Source: a beta proteobacterium L13 (GTDB lineage: Bacteria > Pseudomonadota > Gammaproteobacteria > Burkholderiales > Chromobacteriaceae). Taken from it: DNA of 64,000 nt. Position numbers and translations under genes: made by a program. Below, one piece after another: positions 38,075 to 47,121 of this stretch. How positions within the stretch are numbered: the first letter of the stretch is position 1; the number at the start of each line of letters is the position of its first letter. The notes below the pieces were generated by a model, which made no database searches, was not told the origin of the DNA, and worked only from the letters and a program-made list of their open reading frames with translations. The stretch covers positions 62,001 to 126,000 of the forward strand of contig AMYZ01000012.1 of NCBI GenBank assembly GCA_000335715.1, in the 5' to 3' direction.

Positions 38075-39862
38075 ATGAATACATGTCTTGATGATGTGAC
38101 GCTCGCCATGCCCCAGCCGGCCCCCAGCCGCCTGCTGCTGGAGAGAATCATCCGCGAAGGCCTGGTGCAGGTGGTGTTTCAGCCGATTGTTTACCTGGCG
38201 TCCGGCGAGTTGCTTGGGTACGAGGCGCTGGTACGCGGGCCTTCCGACTCCATTTTGCACTCGCCGGTGGCCCTGTTTGCCCACGCGGCAGAGGCCGGCT
38301 TGTCTGCTGTGCTGGACCAGGTGTGCATGTCCGCCGTACTGCGCGAGTTCGCCCGCCAGCAGCTGCCGGGCCAGCTATTCATGAATGTCATGCCCGACAC
38401 GCTGCTGTGTGACGATCTGACTGTAGACGGGCTGCTGGGGATGCTGGCCGTCAGTGGCGTGCCGCCGGAGCGCGTGGTACTGGAGCTGACCGAAACCCGC
38501 CCCAATGCCACCTATCCGGTCTTGCGCAAGGTCGTCGATGCTTTGCGCGCCAGCGGGCTGCGGCTGGCGCTGGATGACCTGGGGGAGGGCTACTCCAACC
38601 TGCGCCTGTGGAGCGAGCTGAGCCCGGAGCTGGTCAAGCTGGACAAGTACTTTGTTCAAAATATTCACCAGGACCCGATCAAACTGCAATTTGTCCGCTC
38701 GCTGGTCGATATGGCACGGGCGGCCGGTTCTACGCTGGTGGCCGAAGGGGTGGAGCTGCCTGAAGAATTGGCGGTCTTGCGTGATCTGGGGGTGCTGATG
38801 GGGCAGGGCTACCTGATGTCACGCCCGGTGGCCAGGCCGGGCAAGGCCACGCGTTACAACTTGCCGGGTTATGCGCCGGTAAAGGTTGGCCGCACCCTGC
38901 CGCAGGCGCGTAGCCTGCTCATGGCGGTGCAGGCGCTGCCGGATACGGCCAACTGCGAGCAGGCTTACCGTTTGTTTGCCGACCAGCCGGACTTGTTTGC
39001 CATCCCTGTGTTGCGGGGTGGCCGGCCAGTGGGGCTGCTGTCGCGCCACCACGTGCTGGAGTCGTTTGCCAAGCCATTCAGCCGCGAGTTGCTGGCCAAG
39101 AAATCATGCATGGCGCTGGCGGATGGCGCGCCGCTGGTGGTGCCGGCCGAGCTGGATATCCAGACGCTGTCCCACCGTGTGGTGGCGGCGGACCGCCGCT
39201 ATCTGCTGGATGGCTTCATCATCGTTGAAGATGGCCACTATCTGGGCATGGGAACCGGCCACGACCTGATGCGCGTCATCAGCGAACAGCAGCTGTTGGC
39301 CGCACGCTATGCCAACCCGCTGACCGGCCTGCCAGGCAACGTACCTATCAGCGACGAGGTGGCGCGGTTGCTGGAGGAGGGCCGCCATTTTGCTGTGGCG
39401 TATGTGGACCTGGATCATTTCAAGCCATTCAACGATCAGTACGGTTATGGTGCAGGCGATGACATGATCCGGCTGCTTGGCACCATCCTGGAAACCGCGG
39501 TAGATAGCGCGCGCGACTTTGTCGGCCATGTGGGCGGCGATGATTTTGTGTTGTTGTTGCAAAGCTGCAACTGGGAAGTGCGCTTGCAGCGGGTGTTGCA
39601 GCAGTTTGACCAGAGCGTGCTGGCGCTTTTCTCCGAGGGGGATCGTCTGGCTGGCGGGTTTTGCGTGGCAGACCGCCAAGGCCAGGTGCGGTTTTTCCCG
39701 CTAACCAGCGTGTCAATTGGTGTATTGCAGGTCAGGCCGGGTTTTTTTGCCTCGCACTATGCGGTGGCTTCAGCGGCAACGCAGGCCAAAAAAATGGCGA
39801 AAAAACAGGATGGTAGCGCGATTTATATCGAAAACGACGTAATGTCTGCGGTGATGCATTAA
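38075..39862 (+). CDS. Soluble EAL-CBS-GGDEF protein with altered GGDDF motif
   Basis: 595 residues, no membrane segments. The N-terminal EAL domain (about 20-265) keeps the catalytic set: EAL at 50-52, NVMPD, ELTET, DDLGEGYSNL, KLDKYF, EGVEL and QGYLMSRP. A CBS-pair region follows (about 275-415, FAIPVLRGGRPVGLLSRHHVLE and GFIIVEDGHYLGMGTGHDLM). The C-terminal GGDEF domain begins at ANPLTGLPGN; its signature is GGDDF (487-491), with Asp in place of the usual Glu. It may therefore be an active phosphodiesterase with a regulatory or weak cyclase domain. Three copies of the 10-mer repeat fall within about 1.3 kb of here, two of them in this gene (38885 and 39295). Confidence 0.87.
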   Translation: MNTCLDDVTLAMPQPAPSRLLLERIIREGLVQVVFQPIVYLASGELLGYEALVRGPSDSILHSPVALFAHAAEAGLSAVLDQVCMSAVLREFARQQLPGQLFMNVMPDTLLCDDLTVDGLLGMLAVSGVPPERVVLELTETRPNATYPVLRKVVDALRASGLRLALDDLGEGYSNLRLWSELSPELVKLDKYFVQNIHQDPIKLQFVRSLVDMARAAGSTLVAEGVELPEELAVLRDLGVLMGQGYLMSRPVARPGKATRYNLPGYAPVKVGRTLPQARSLLMAVQALPDTANCEQAYRLFADQPDLFAIPVLRGGRPVGLLSRHHVLESFAKPFSRELLAKKSCMALADGAPLVVPAELDIQTLSHRVVAADRRYLLDGFIIVEDGHYLGMGTGHDLMRVISEQQLLAARYANPLTGLPGNVPISDEVARLLEEGRHFAVAYVDLDHFKPFNDQYGYGAGDDMIRLLGTILETAVDSARDFVGHVGGDDFVLLLQSCNWEVRLQRVLQQFDQSVLALFSEGDRLAGGFCVADRQGQVRFFPLTSVSIGVLQVRPGFFASHYAVASAATQAKKMAKKQDGSAIYIENDVMSAVMH

Positions 39863-39966
39863 TAAAAGTGCGCTGTTTGACGGATTAAACGCAGCGGCTT
39901 GCTGGCTGCTTATGTTGCGGTGCCTATCCGCTAAAACCAGGCATCTTGCTGTGGGGTAAGCATTTT

Positions 39967-39991
39967 CATGCTGCGCTGCGGCATTTTTTTT
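39967..39991 (+). terminator. Intrinsic terminator after the EAL-GGDEF gene
   Basis: Short stem ATGCTGC/GCGGCAT with a three-base loop and one G-U pair, followed by seven or more T, about 105 bases past the stop. Confidence 0.65.
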
Positions 39992-40341
39992 GTGTATCGT
40001 GCTGATCTGGCCTGGCTTTTGCATGTCTGTTGTCAATTTTATTAAACATCGGCTAATCTGGTCTTGCTACAACGCTAGCTGGCATCGTTTTGGTGCGTAA
40101 GCTTGGCTGGTTTGCCGTGGCGGCCGATGTGTCGGCCTGCTTTACGGGCTGGTGCTACGGGTCGGGCGCTGGCATGGCGGCACAGGTAAAGCAGTACTGT
40201 TGCGAGCTGCATGGCAAGGCATTTGCCCCCTTGGGCATATTGCTAGCCGGGCTGGCGGCAGGGTAGGGTAGGGTTTGGCCGTTTTGAAATGGCAGAAGTG
40301 AACATTACAGAGGGTGAGCAACACCCTCGCGAGGAAAAATC
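39992..40341 (+). promoter_or_regulatory. Intergenic region with candidate promoter for the pot operon
   Basis: No gene is seen. TTGTCA at 40030-40035 and TAATCT at 40054-40059 (18-base spacing) form a possible promoter. It would give a leader of about 270 bases with several short GC-rich hairpins (for example CGGCCGATGTGTCGGCC near 40121-40137). The final GAGGAAAAATC is the potG ribosome site. Confidence 0.35.
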
Positions 40342-41475
40342 ATGGTGGAAACTGTCAAACAGGCTGCGGCATCCGCACAGGGTGCGCCGTATCTGCGCAT
40401 TGCCAATGTGGTGAAAAAGTTCGGGGATACCACGGCAGTGGATGGGGTGGATCTGGATATCCGCAAAAACGAGATATTTGCCCTGCTGGGCAGCTCCGGG
40501 TGTGGCAAGTCCACCCTGTTGCGCATGCTGGCCGGTATGGAGCGGCCAACCTCCGGCAAGATCATTCTGGATGGCGAAGACATTACGGCACTCGCGCCCT
40601 ACGATCGCCCGATCAATATGATGTTCCAGAGCTACGCGCTATTCCCGCACATGAGCGTGGCCGACAACATTGCCTTTGGCCTGAAGCAGGACAAAATGCC
40701 CAAAGGCGAAATCGACGCCCGCGTGGCCGAGATGCTGGATCTGGTACAGATGCGCAAGTACGCCAACCGCAAACCTTACCAGCTGTCCGGTGGCCAGCAG
40801 CAGCGTGTAGCGCTGGCGCGTAGCCTGGCCAAGCGGCCGAAGCTGCTGTTGCTGGACGAGCCGCTGGGTGCGCTGGATAAAAAGCTGCGTCAGCAAACCC
40901 AGCTGGAGCTGGTGAATACGCTGGAGCAGGTGGGTGTGACCTGCATCATGGTGACGCACGATCAGGAAGAGGCCATGACCATGGCCACGCGTATCGGCAT
41001 CATGAGCGAAGGCCAGCTGCTGCAGATCGGCAGCCCTGCCGAAATCTACGACTACCCGAACTGCCGCTTTACCGCCGAGTTTATTGGCGATACCAATATG
41101 TTTGCCGGCCCGGTGGTGGTGGATGAGCCGGATAGTGTAGAAATCGACTCGCCCGAGCTGGGCAGCCGCATCCACATCGACCACGGCATCACCGGCCCCA
41201 AAGGCATGCAGGTGTGGGCCAGTATCCGCCCGGAAGACGTGCACCTGGATGTGGTGCCACAGCCTGCCGGCCCGAACGTGGCGCGCGGCCAGGTGCATGA
41301 TATTGCCTACCTGGGCAGCTTCTCGGTGTATCACGTGAAGCTGGCCAGCGGCAAAGTAGTGAAATCCATGGTGGCGGCCAACCATTGGCACGAAAACAGC
41401 ATTACCCCGCCTACCTGGGGTGATACCGTTTATGTGAGCTGGCGCCCAGACATGCCCGTTGTGCTGACCCGCTAA
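40342..41475 (+). CDS. potG: Putrescine/spermidine ABC transporter ATP-binding protein
   Basis: 377 residues, the length of E. coli PotG. Walker A GSSGCGKS begins at residue 50, Q-loop [11 protein letters not shown], signature LSGGQQQR, Walker [13 protein letters not shown], and H-loop THDQEEAMT. The C-terminal TOBE/OB region ([23 protein letters not shown]) is typical of polyamine and iron importers. It energises uptake through PotH and PotI, which follow in the same operon. The choice of potG over potA is based on size and on the following permeases. Confidence 0.9.
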   Translation: MVETVKQAAASAQGAPYLRIANVVKKFGDTTAVDGVDLDIRKNEIFALLGSSGCGKSTLLRMLAGMERPTSGKIILDGEDITALAPYDRPINMMFQSYALFPHMSVADNIAFGLKQDKMPKGEIDARVAEMLDLVQMRKYANRKPYQLSGGQQQRVALARSLAKRPKLLLLDEPLGALDKKLRQQTQLELVNTLEQVGVTCIMVTHDQEEAMTMATRIGIMSEGQLLQIGSPAEIYDYPNCRFTAEFIGDTNMFAGPVVVDEPDSVEIDSPELGSRIHIDHGITGPKGMQVWASIRPEDVHLDVVPQPAGPNVARGQVHDIAYLGSFSVYHVKLASGKVVKSMVAANHWHENSITPPTWGDTVYVSWRPDMPVVLTR

Positions 41476-41486
41476 GGAGTAGCGTG

Positions 41487-42404
41487 ATGAATATGTCGCG
41501 ACTGTTGCGCAAGCTCAAGCCAGGCAAGGGGGCGGTGATTGCCGTACCGTTTTTCTGGCTGCTGCTGTTCTTTCTGGTGCCGTTCTTCATTGTGTTGAAG
41601 ATCAGCTTTGCCGAGCAGGATCTGGCCATTCCGCCGTTTACCAGCCTGTTGCAGGTGGAAGATGGCGTGCTGCAAAGCCTTACCCTGTACTTTGGCAACT
41701 TCCACTTCATCTTTACCGACGGGCTGTATGCAGCAACGTATCTGTCCTCGCTGAAAGTGGCTTTTTTCACCACCGTGATGTGCCTGTTGCTGGGCTACCC
41801 CATTGCTTACGCCATTGCACGGGCAGACCCGGCACGCCGTAATGTGTTGCTGATGCTGGTGATGCTACCGTTCTGGACGTCGTTCCTGCTGCGGGTGTAT
41901 GCCTGGATGGGCTTGCTGAACGAAACCGGCCTGATCAACAACTTCCTGCTGTCGATCGGCCTGATCAGCGAGCCGCTGCACCTGTTTCACAACGATTTCT
42001 CGCTGTATCTGGTGATGGTGTACGCCTACCTGCCGTTCATGATCCTGCCGCTGTTCTCGCACCTGGTGAAAATGGACATGCGTCTGCTGGAAGCTGCGGC
42101 CGACCTGGGTGCCGGGCCGATCAAGGCTTTCCTGACCATTACGCTGCCTTTGTCCAAAAACGGCATCATCGCCGGCTCCATGATGGTGTTCATTCCGGCC
42201 GTGGGCGAGTTCGTTATCCCCGAGCTGGTGGGGGGGACAGACACGCTGATGATAGGCAAGGTGCTGTGGAACGAGTTCTTCGATAACAACAACTGGCCGA
42301 TGGCATCGGCAGTAGCCATCATCATGGTACTGATGCTGATTGTGCCGATCGCGCTGCTGCATCGCTACGAGACGCGCGAGCTGGAGGGCAAGGGCAATGC
42401 ATAA
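41487..42404 (+). CDS. potH: Putrescine ABC transporter permease
   Basis: 305 residues with six predicted membrane helices and the ABC importer EAA loop (EAAADLGAGPIKAFLTITLPLSKNGII). ATG at 41487 is chosen (seven bases after AAGGAG); a GTG three bases earlier is possible. With PotI it forms the membrane channel for polyamines. The GKGAVIAVPFFWLLLFFLVPF start is typical of PotB/PotH. Its last eight bases overlap potI. Confidence 0.92.
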   Translation: MNMSRLLRKLKPGKGAVIAVPFFWLLLFFLVPFFIVLKISFAEQDLAIPPFTSLLQVEDGVLQSLTLYFGNFHFIFTDGLYAATYLSSLKVAFFTTVMCLLLGYPIAYAIARADPARRNVLLMLVMLPFWTSFLLRVYAWMGLLNETGLINNFLLSIGLISEPLHLFHNDFSLYLVMVYAYLPFMILPLFSHLVKMDMRLLEAAADLGAGPIKAFLTITLPLSKNGIIAGSMMVFIPAVGEFVIPELVGGTDTLMIGKVLWNEFFDNNNWPMASAVAIIMVLMLIVPIALLHRYETRELEGKGNA

Positions 42405-43248
42405 CAAACTGTCGCCATTCCTGAAGGGCGTGCTGGTGGTGGGTTTCCTGTTTTTGTACATCCCTATCGTTAGCCTGATTGTGTACTCGTTCAACGAGTC
42501 CAAACTGGTTACCGTGTGGGGCGGGTTCTCTACCAAGTGGTACGTGTCGCTGTTCAATAACGAGCAGATCATGTCTGCGGTGAAACTGTCCATCCAGATT
42601 GCCCTGGCTAGCGCCCTGGCAGCCGTGGTGCTGGGGACGATTGCCGGGTTTGTGCTGGCACGGTTCAAGCGCTTTCCGGGCAGCACGCTGTTTGCCGGCA
42701 TGATGACGGCGCCGATGGTGATGCCGGAGGTGATTACCGGCTTGTCCATGTTGCTGCTGTTCATCTCCATGCAGCAGCTGATCGGTGTGCCTAGCGAGCG
42801 CGGCTTCATCACGATCTGGGTGGGCCACACCACACTGTGCATGGCCTACGTGGCGGTGGTGGTGCGCTCGCGCCTGCTGGAAATCGACCAGAGCCTGGAA
42901 GACGCTGCCATGGACCTGGGGGCGCGCCCGCTGAAGATCTTCTTCGTGATTACCTTGCCGCTGGTGTCGCAGGCCATTGCCTCCGGTTTCCTGCTGTCGG
43001 TCACGTTGTCGCTGGACGATCTGGTGACCACTGCCTTCCTGTCCGGCCCGGGTTCTACCACGCTGCCACAGGTGATCTTCTCCAAGGTGCGTCTGGGCTT
43101 GAACCCCGAGATCAACGCACTGGCCAGCATTACCGTGCTGGTGGTGGGGGTCGTGGTCTTGCTGGCGAACTACCTGATGCTCAATGCGCAACGTAACCGT
43201 GACAAAGCCATTGCTGCCGCCATGCGTGAAAGCGGCGCCCACAGCTAA
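42397..43248 (+). CDS. potI: Putrescine ABC transporter permease
   Basis: 283 residues from the ATG at 42397, inside the end of potH, so translation is coupled. Six helices and an EAA loop (EDAAMDLGARPLKIFFVITLPLVSQAI). The start PFLKGVLVVGFLFLYIPIVSLIVYSFNES is characteristic of PotC/PotI. No gene for the periplasmic binding protein (PotF/PotD) follows or precedes in this window, which is unusual for this operon. Confidence 0.92.
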   Translation: MHNKLSPFLKGVLVVGFLFLYIPIVSLIVYSFNESKLVTVWGGFSTKWYVSLFNNEQIMSAVKLSIQIALASALAAVVLGTIAGFVLARFKRFPGSTLFAGMMTAPMVMPEVITGLSMLLLFISMQQLIGVPSERGFITIWVGHTTLCMAYVAVVVRSRLLEIDQSLEDAAMDLGARPLKIFFVITLPLVSQAIASGFLLSVTLSLDDLVTTAFLSGPGSTTLPQVIFSKVRLGLNPEINALASITVLVVGVVVLLANYLMLNAQRNRDKAIAAAMRESGAHS

Positions 43249-43265
43249 GGTGTGATGTTGACCCG

Positions 43266-43295
43266 ACGGCGGTACCTCACGGTGCCGCCGTTTTT
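43266..43295 (+). terminator. Intrinsic terminator after potI
   Basis: Eleven-bp stem (43266-43276 with 43281-43291) with one G-U pair, four-base loop and five T, 17 bases past potI. Confidence 0.85.
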
Positions 43296-43356
43296 CATGC
43301 CCGCCGCCTTGCCATGCAGGGTTGGCCGCATAAACCGTTTTTGTGTCGAGGTCCTT

Positions 43357-44646
43357 ATGTTCTCGTTTGCTCATCAGCCGCACGCGCCTTCCTACTACGC
43401 TGCCACCGCCACGGCGTGGGTGCCGGCACCGGCCTTGCAGGGTGATGTGGAGTGTGATGTCTGCGTGGTAGGCGGTGGTCTGGCGGGGGTGTCTGCCGCG
43501 CTGAATCTGGCCGAACAAGGCTTGCGCGTGGTGCTGCTGGAAGGCTCGCACATCGGCTTTGGTGCATCGGGGCGCAACGGCGGGCAGGTGATTGCCGGTT
43601 ACGCCTGCGATATGGACACCATCAAGGGGCAGCTGGGGCTGCCTGCGGCGCAGCGGTTCTGGCGCATGTCGGTGGAGGCGATCGAGATCATCGAGCAGCG
43701 CGTGCGCCAGCACCAGATCGACTGCCATTGGACGCGCGGCTTTTGTAATGTGGCGGTCAAGCCTGCGCATCTGGCGAGTCTGCAAGACTGGCAGCGCGAG
43801 CTGGCGGACAGCTACGACTACCCGCATGGTGAGCTGTGGGGCAAGGAAAGGTTGGCCGCAGTGCTGGGCTCCAGCCGCTATCAGGGTGGCCTGTTTGACC
43901 CCTTGTCCGGGCACCTCCACCCGCTGAACTACCTGCTCGGGCTGGCGCGGGCGGCGCGAGCCGCCGGTGTGCAGATTTACGAGCAGACGCCAGTGCAAGC
44001 CTTCCGTGCTGGCGAGGCGCCGCTGGTGCAATGCGAGCAGGGTGCGGTGCGCTGCCGGCAGCTGGTGCTGGCTTGCAACGCCTATCTGGGCAAGCTTGCC
44101 CCCTCGCTGCAATGCCGCATCATGCCGGTGGGCACTTATGTCATCGCTACCGAGCCACTGGGCGAGGCGCGGGCGCGTAGCCTGATCGCCAACAATATGG
44201 CGGTATGCGATACCAATTTCGTGCTGGATTACTACCGCCTGTCTGCCGACCATCGTCTGCTGTTTGGCGGCAAGGTCAGCTATTCCGGGCGCGAGCCACG
44301 CCAGCTGGCACGGGCCATGCGTGCCGACATGCTGCGCGTGTTTCCACAGCTGGCCGATGTGGCGGTGGACTATGCCTGGGGCGGTTTCTGCGATATCACC
44401 CTGAACCGCGCCCCCGATTTTGGCCGCCTGGCGCCCAATATCTACTATGCCCAAGGGTTTTCCGGCCATGGTGTGGCCAATACCGGCCTGGCCGGCAAGG
44501 TGATTGCCGAGGCCATCGCCGGTGACGACAGCCGCCTGGCGCTGTTCGAGCAGCTGCAGCATCGGCGCTTTCCGGGTGGCAGCCTGCTGCGTACGCCAGC
44601 ACTGGTGCTGGGTATGGCGTGGTATCGGCTACAGGACTATCTATAG
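43357..44646 (+). CDS. puuB: FAD-dependent oxidoreductase, gamma-glutamylputrescine oxidase-like
   Basis: 429 residues from the ATG at 43357 (GAGG site eight bases before). An upstream in-frame start at 43252 would run through the potI terminator. N-terminal FAD dinucleotide-binding motif VVGGGLAGVSAALNLAEQG and the GASGRNGGQV block are typical of DAO-family amine oxidases. The length and the N-terminal SYYAATA motif fit PuuB. PuuB oxidises gamma-glutamylputrescine to the aldehyde in putrescine breakdown. The context next to a putrescine importer and arginine decarboxylase supports this, but no puuA, puuC or puuD is present, so the substrate is not certain. Two copies of the 10-mer repeat (43321 just before it and 43851 inside). 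Confidence 0.75.
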   Translation: MFSFAHQPHAPSYYAATATAWVPAPALQGDVECDVCVVGGGLAGVSAALNLAEQGLRVVLLEGSHIGFGASGRNGGQVIAGYACDMDTIKGQLGLPAAQRFWRMSVEAIEIIEQRVRQHQIDCHWTRGFCNVAVKPAHLASLQDWQRELADSYDYPHGELWGKERLAAVLGSSRYQGGLFDPLSGHLHPLNYLLGLARAARAAGVQIYEQTPVQAFRAGEAPLVQCEQGAVRCRQLVLACNAYLGKLAPSLQCRIMPVGTYVIATEPLGEARARSLIANNMAVCDTNFVLDYYRLSADHRLLFGGKVSYSGREPRQLARAMRADMLRVFPQLADVAVDYAWGGFCDITLNRAPDFGRLAPNIYYAQGFSGHGVANTGLAGKVIAEAIAGDDSRLALFEQLQHRRFPGGSLLRTPALVLGMAWYRLQDYL

Positions 44647-45001
44647 CCATTTGTCTGGCTGGCCTTTGGTGCAAGCCGGGCTGCAGGGTGTTGAATATCA
44701 TGCACGTGGCAGCTGGCTGTTTTTCTAGGCTATGCGGGTGTGTCGGTTAAAAAACATTCATGTGAAACCGTTATGCTCGGCACGAGTGCGGCAGCCTGAC
44801 GGCTTGTGTGTTAATTAAAATCAACGCCCAAAAATTGTGCTTGTCAAGCTGTGTGATGTTGCTAAAATCCGCGCTCGTTTTTGCGGTACTCGCCGCACGA
44901 CTGCGCGCTCCGACATCCCAGGCCCACATGAAGCTTTCCAGCCCGAAAGCCGCGCACTAAGGAGCAGTTTCCATTTATTGCATAACTAGGGAAATCCTTT
45001 C
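44647..45001 (+). promoter_or_regulatory. speA: speA upstream region with candidate promoter and short leader ORF
   Basis: TTGTCA at 44841-44846 and TAAAAT at 44863-44868 (16-base spacing) make a plausible sigma-70 promoter. The transcript would carry a leader of about 125 bases. It contains a small hairpin (TGCGG/CCGCA at 44882-44897) and an 11-codon reading frame at 44928-44960 (MKLSSPKAAH, stop), without a strong ribosome site. The first 190 bases after the oxidase gene show no gene. Confidence 0.45.
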
Positions 45002-46882
45002 ATGGCTTGGACTGTGGCGGATAGCCGTAGCCTGTATGGCATACGGCACTGGGGCGCTGGCTATTTCAATGTCGGCGAAAATGGCTGCGTAAAAGTACGC
45101 CCGAATGTACATCAACAACGCGAAATCGATCTGTTCGAGCTGGCGCACACGCTGGGCGACCGTGGCCTGGACATGCCGCTGCTGGTGCGTTTCCCCGATA
45201 TTCTGCAAGACCGCGTTACCCGCCTGTGTCACGCCTTCAATAATGCAATCGCCAGCCAGGATTATGGCAACCGCTACACGGCCATTTACCCGATCAAGGT
45301 GAACCAGCAAGAGGCGGTGGTGAAGAGCATCATCGCCACCCAGGACGTGTCCATTGGCCTGGAAGCCGGCTCCAAGCCGGAGCTGATGGCCGTGCTGGCA
45401 CTGGCGCCCAAGGGCTGCACCATTGTGTGCAATGGCTACAAAGACCGCGACTTCATCCGCCTGGCACTGATGGGCCAGCGCCTGGGCCACGAAGTGTTCG
45501 TGGTGATCGAAAAAGAATCCGAAGTGGATTTGCTGATCCAGGAAAGCGCCAAACTGGGCGTGAAAGCCAACCTGGGTCTGCGCGTGCGCCTGTCGTCGCT
45601 GGCATCCAGCAAGTGGGCGGATACCGGTGGCGAGAAAGGCAAGTTCGGCCTGTCGGCTGCACAGCTGATCTCGGCAGTAGACAAGCTGGTAGCGGCCGGC
45701 CACGGTGACAACGTGCGCCTGATGCACTTCCACATGGGCTCGCAGATTGCCAACATTGCCGACTACCGTGCCGGCTTCCGCGAAGCCATCCGTTACTTTG
45801 GCGAGCTGCGCGCCCTGGGCCTGCCGGTAGACCACGTGGACGTGGGCGGTGGCCTGGGCGTGGACTACGACGGTACGCACTCGCGTAACGCCAGCTCCAT
45901 CAACTACGACATGGACGAGTACGCCAGCGTGATCGTGTCCATGCTGTCCGAGTTCTGCGACGAAAACGGCATTCCGCACCCGCGCATCCTGTCCGAGTCC
46001 GGCCGCGCCATGACCGCGCACCACGCGGTGTTGCTGGTGAACGTGACCGACGTCGAGCGCCTGCCCGATACCATGCCGCATATCGACGACCTGTCGGCCA
46101 TGTCGCGCCCGGTGCGCAAGCTGGTAGAGCTGATGAATCTGACTGACTCGGAGATGGTGACAGAAACCTACTACCGTGCCAGCCACCTGGTGTCCGAGGC
46201 GTCCGACATGTACGCCGAAGGCCGCCTCACGCTGAAAGAGAAAGCCATTGCCGAGCAGGTACACGCCGCGCTGTGCCGCCGCCTGCAGGCGCAGCTTACC
46301 GCCAGCCAGCGCAGCCAGCGCCAGGTATACGACGAACTGACCGACAAGCTGGCCGACAAGTACTTCTGCAACTTCTCGGTATTCCAGAGCCTGCCGGATA
46401 CCTGGGCTATCGACCAGGTACTGCCGATCATGCCGATTCACCGCCTGGACGAGCAGCCTACCCGCCGCGCCGTGCTGCAGGACCTGACCTGCGACTCCGA
46501 CGGCAAGGTGAAGCAGTATGTCGACCAGCAAAGCATCGAAAACAGCATGCCGGTGCACGAAGTAAAAGTAGGGGACGAGTACCTGATCGCCGTGTTCATG
46601 GTGGGGGCTTACCAGGAAATCCTGGGTGACATGCATAACCTGTTCGGCGATACCGACTCGGTGAACGTTTATGTGCGTGAGGGCGGCAAAGTAACCTTCG
46701 AGGGCGTGGAAGAGCACGACACCATCGAGGACATGCTGCGCTACGTGCACCTGTCGCCAGAGGAAATCCTGAACCGCTACGAGTCCAAGGCGCGGATGGC
46801 AGGGCTGAGCCAGGAAGAGCGTTCCAGCTACTTTGCCGAGTTCTGTCGCGGTCTGAAGCAGTCGTCTTATCTGAGCGTGTAA
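45002..46882 (+). CDS. speA: Biosynthetic arginine decarboxylase
   Basis: 626 residues, the long PLP-dependent fold III type (SpeA). The cofactor lysine is Lys99 in [16 protein letters not shown] and [12 protein letters not shown] are the glycine-rich and substrate-binding blocks, and [15 protein letters not shown] and [17 protein letters not shown] follow. It makes agmatine from arginine, which leads to putrescine. Together with pot and the puuB-like gene it forms a polyamine neighbourhood. A repeat-derived palindrome follows seven bases after the stop, and the mobile element begins about 35 bases further. Confidence 0.96.
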   Translation: MAWTVADSRSLYGIRHWGAGYFNVGENGCVKVRPNVHQQREIDLFELAHTLGDRGLDMPLLVRFPDILQDRVTRLCHAFNNAIASQDYGNRYTAIYPIKVNQQEAVVKSIIATQDVSIGLEAGSKPELMAVLALAPKGCTIVCNGYKDRDFIRLALMGQRLGHEVFVVIEKESEVDLLIQESAKLGVKANLGLRVRLSSLASSKWADTGGEKGKFGLSAAQLISAVDKLVAAGHGDNVRLMHFHMGSQIANIADYRAGFREAIRYFGELRALGLPVDHVDVGGGLGVDYDGTHSRNASSINYDMDEYASVIVSMLSEFCDENGIPHPRILSESGRAMTAHHAVLLVNVTDVERLPDTMPHIDDLSAMSRPVRKLVELMNLTDSEMVTETYYRASHLVSEASDMYAEGRLTLKEKAIAEQVHAALCRRLQAQLTASQRSQRQVYDELTDKLADKYFCNFSVFQSLPDTWAIDQVLPIMPIHRLDEQPTRRAVLQDLTCDSDGKVKQYVDQQSIENSMPVHEVKVGDEYLIAVFMVGAYQEILGDMHNLFGDTDSVNVYVREGGKVTFEGVEEHDTIEDMLRYVHLSPEEILNRYESKARMAGLSQEERSSYFAEFCRGLKQSSYLSV

Positions 46883-46888
46883 ACCAGG

Positions 46889-46908
46889 GTTGGCCGCATG
46901 CGGCCAAC
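46889..46908 (+). terminator. Perfect inverted pair of the GTTGGCCGCA repeat after speA
   Basis: Forward copy 46889-46898 and reverse copy 46899-46908 are adjacent and form a perfect 20-base palindrome seven bases past the speA stop. Confidence 0.6.
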
Positions 46909-46918
46909 GTTGCAGCAC

Positions 46919-46952
46919 AAAACAAAAGCCACGGTGCGTACTTATATGGAGT
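46919..46952 (+). repeat. Left terminal inverted repeat / attachment site of the island
   Basis: AAAACAAAAGCCACGG (46919-46934), eight variable bases, then TATATGGAGT (46943-46952). The same two blocks occur inverted at 60718-60751, also separated by eight bases. The outer block could instead be one arm of the host terminator (AAAAGCCACGG with CCGTGGCTTTT) that the island split. Confidence 0.7.
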
Positions 46953-46978
46953 CAGTTACCTGTAATAATTAGGTATCA

Positions 46979-47016
46979 AAACCGCCGCATCTGCACCAAG
47001 AGGCGGTGGTTTTTTA
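46979..47016 (+). terminator. Intrinsic terminator just inside the left end of the island
   Basis: ACCGCC (46981-46986) pairs with GGCGGT (47002-47007), followed by GGTTTTTT. It would stop speA read-through from entering the recombinase genes. Confidence 0.6.
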
Positions 47017-47018
47017 TC

Positions 47019-47054
47019 TGGTAGTTATGTTGGTATGGAGTGCTATAACTACCA
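47019..47054 (+). promoter_or_regulatory. Inverted repeat, probable operator or recombinase-binding site
   Basis: TGGTAGTTAT (47019-47028) and ATAACTACCA (47045-47054) are a perfect 10-bp inverted repeat with a 16-base spacer, about 70 bases before the first recombinase gene. Confidence 0.45.
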
Positions 47055-47121
47055 ATATGACTACCGTTAACACTCTCCGAGCCTCACCACATCAGGTTGC
47101 TGTGGAGGCGATGCTCGTTCA

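Noticed and set aside
42322..44562. Long open frame of 746 codons on the minus strand opposite potI and the puuB-like gene
   Set aside because: It is antisense to two well-supported genes in a GC-rich region, is full of His, Arg and Gln, and shows no domain. A codon-bias shadow.
44975..46918. Minus-strand frame of 647 codons opposite speA
   Set aside because: Exact shadow of speA with low-complexity His/Gln/Val composition and no ribosome site.
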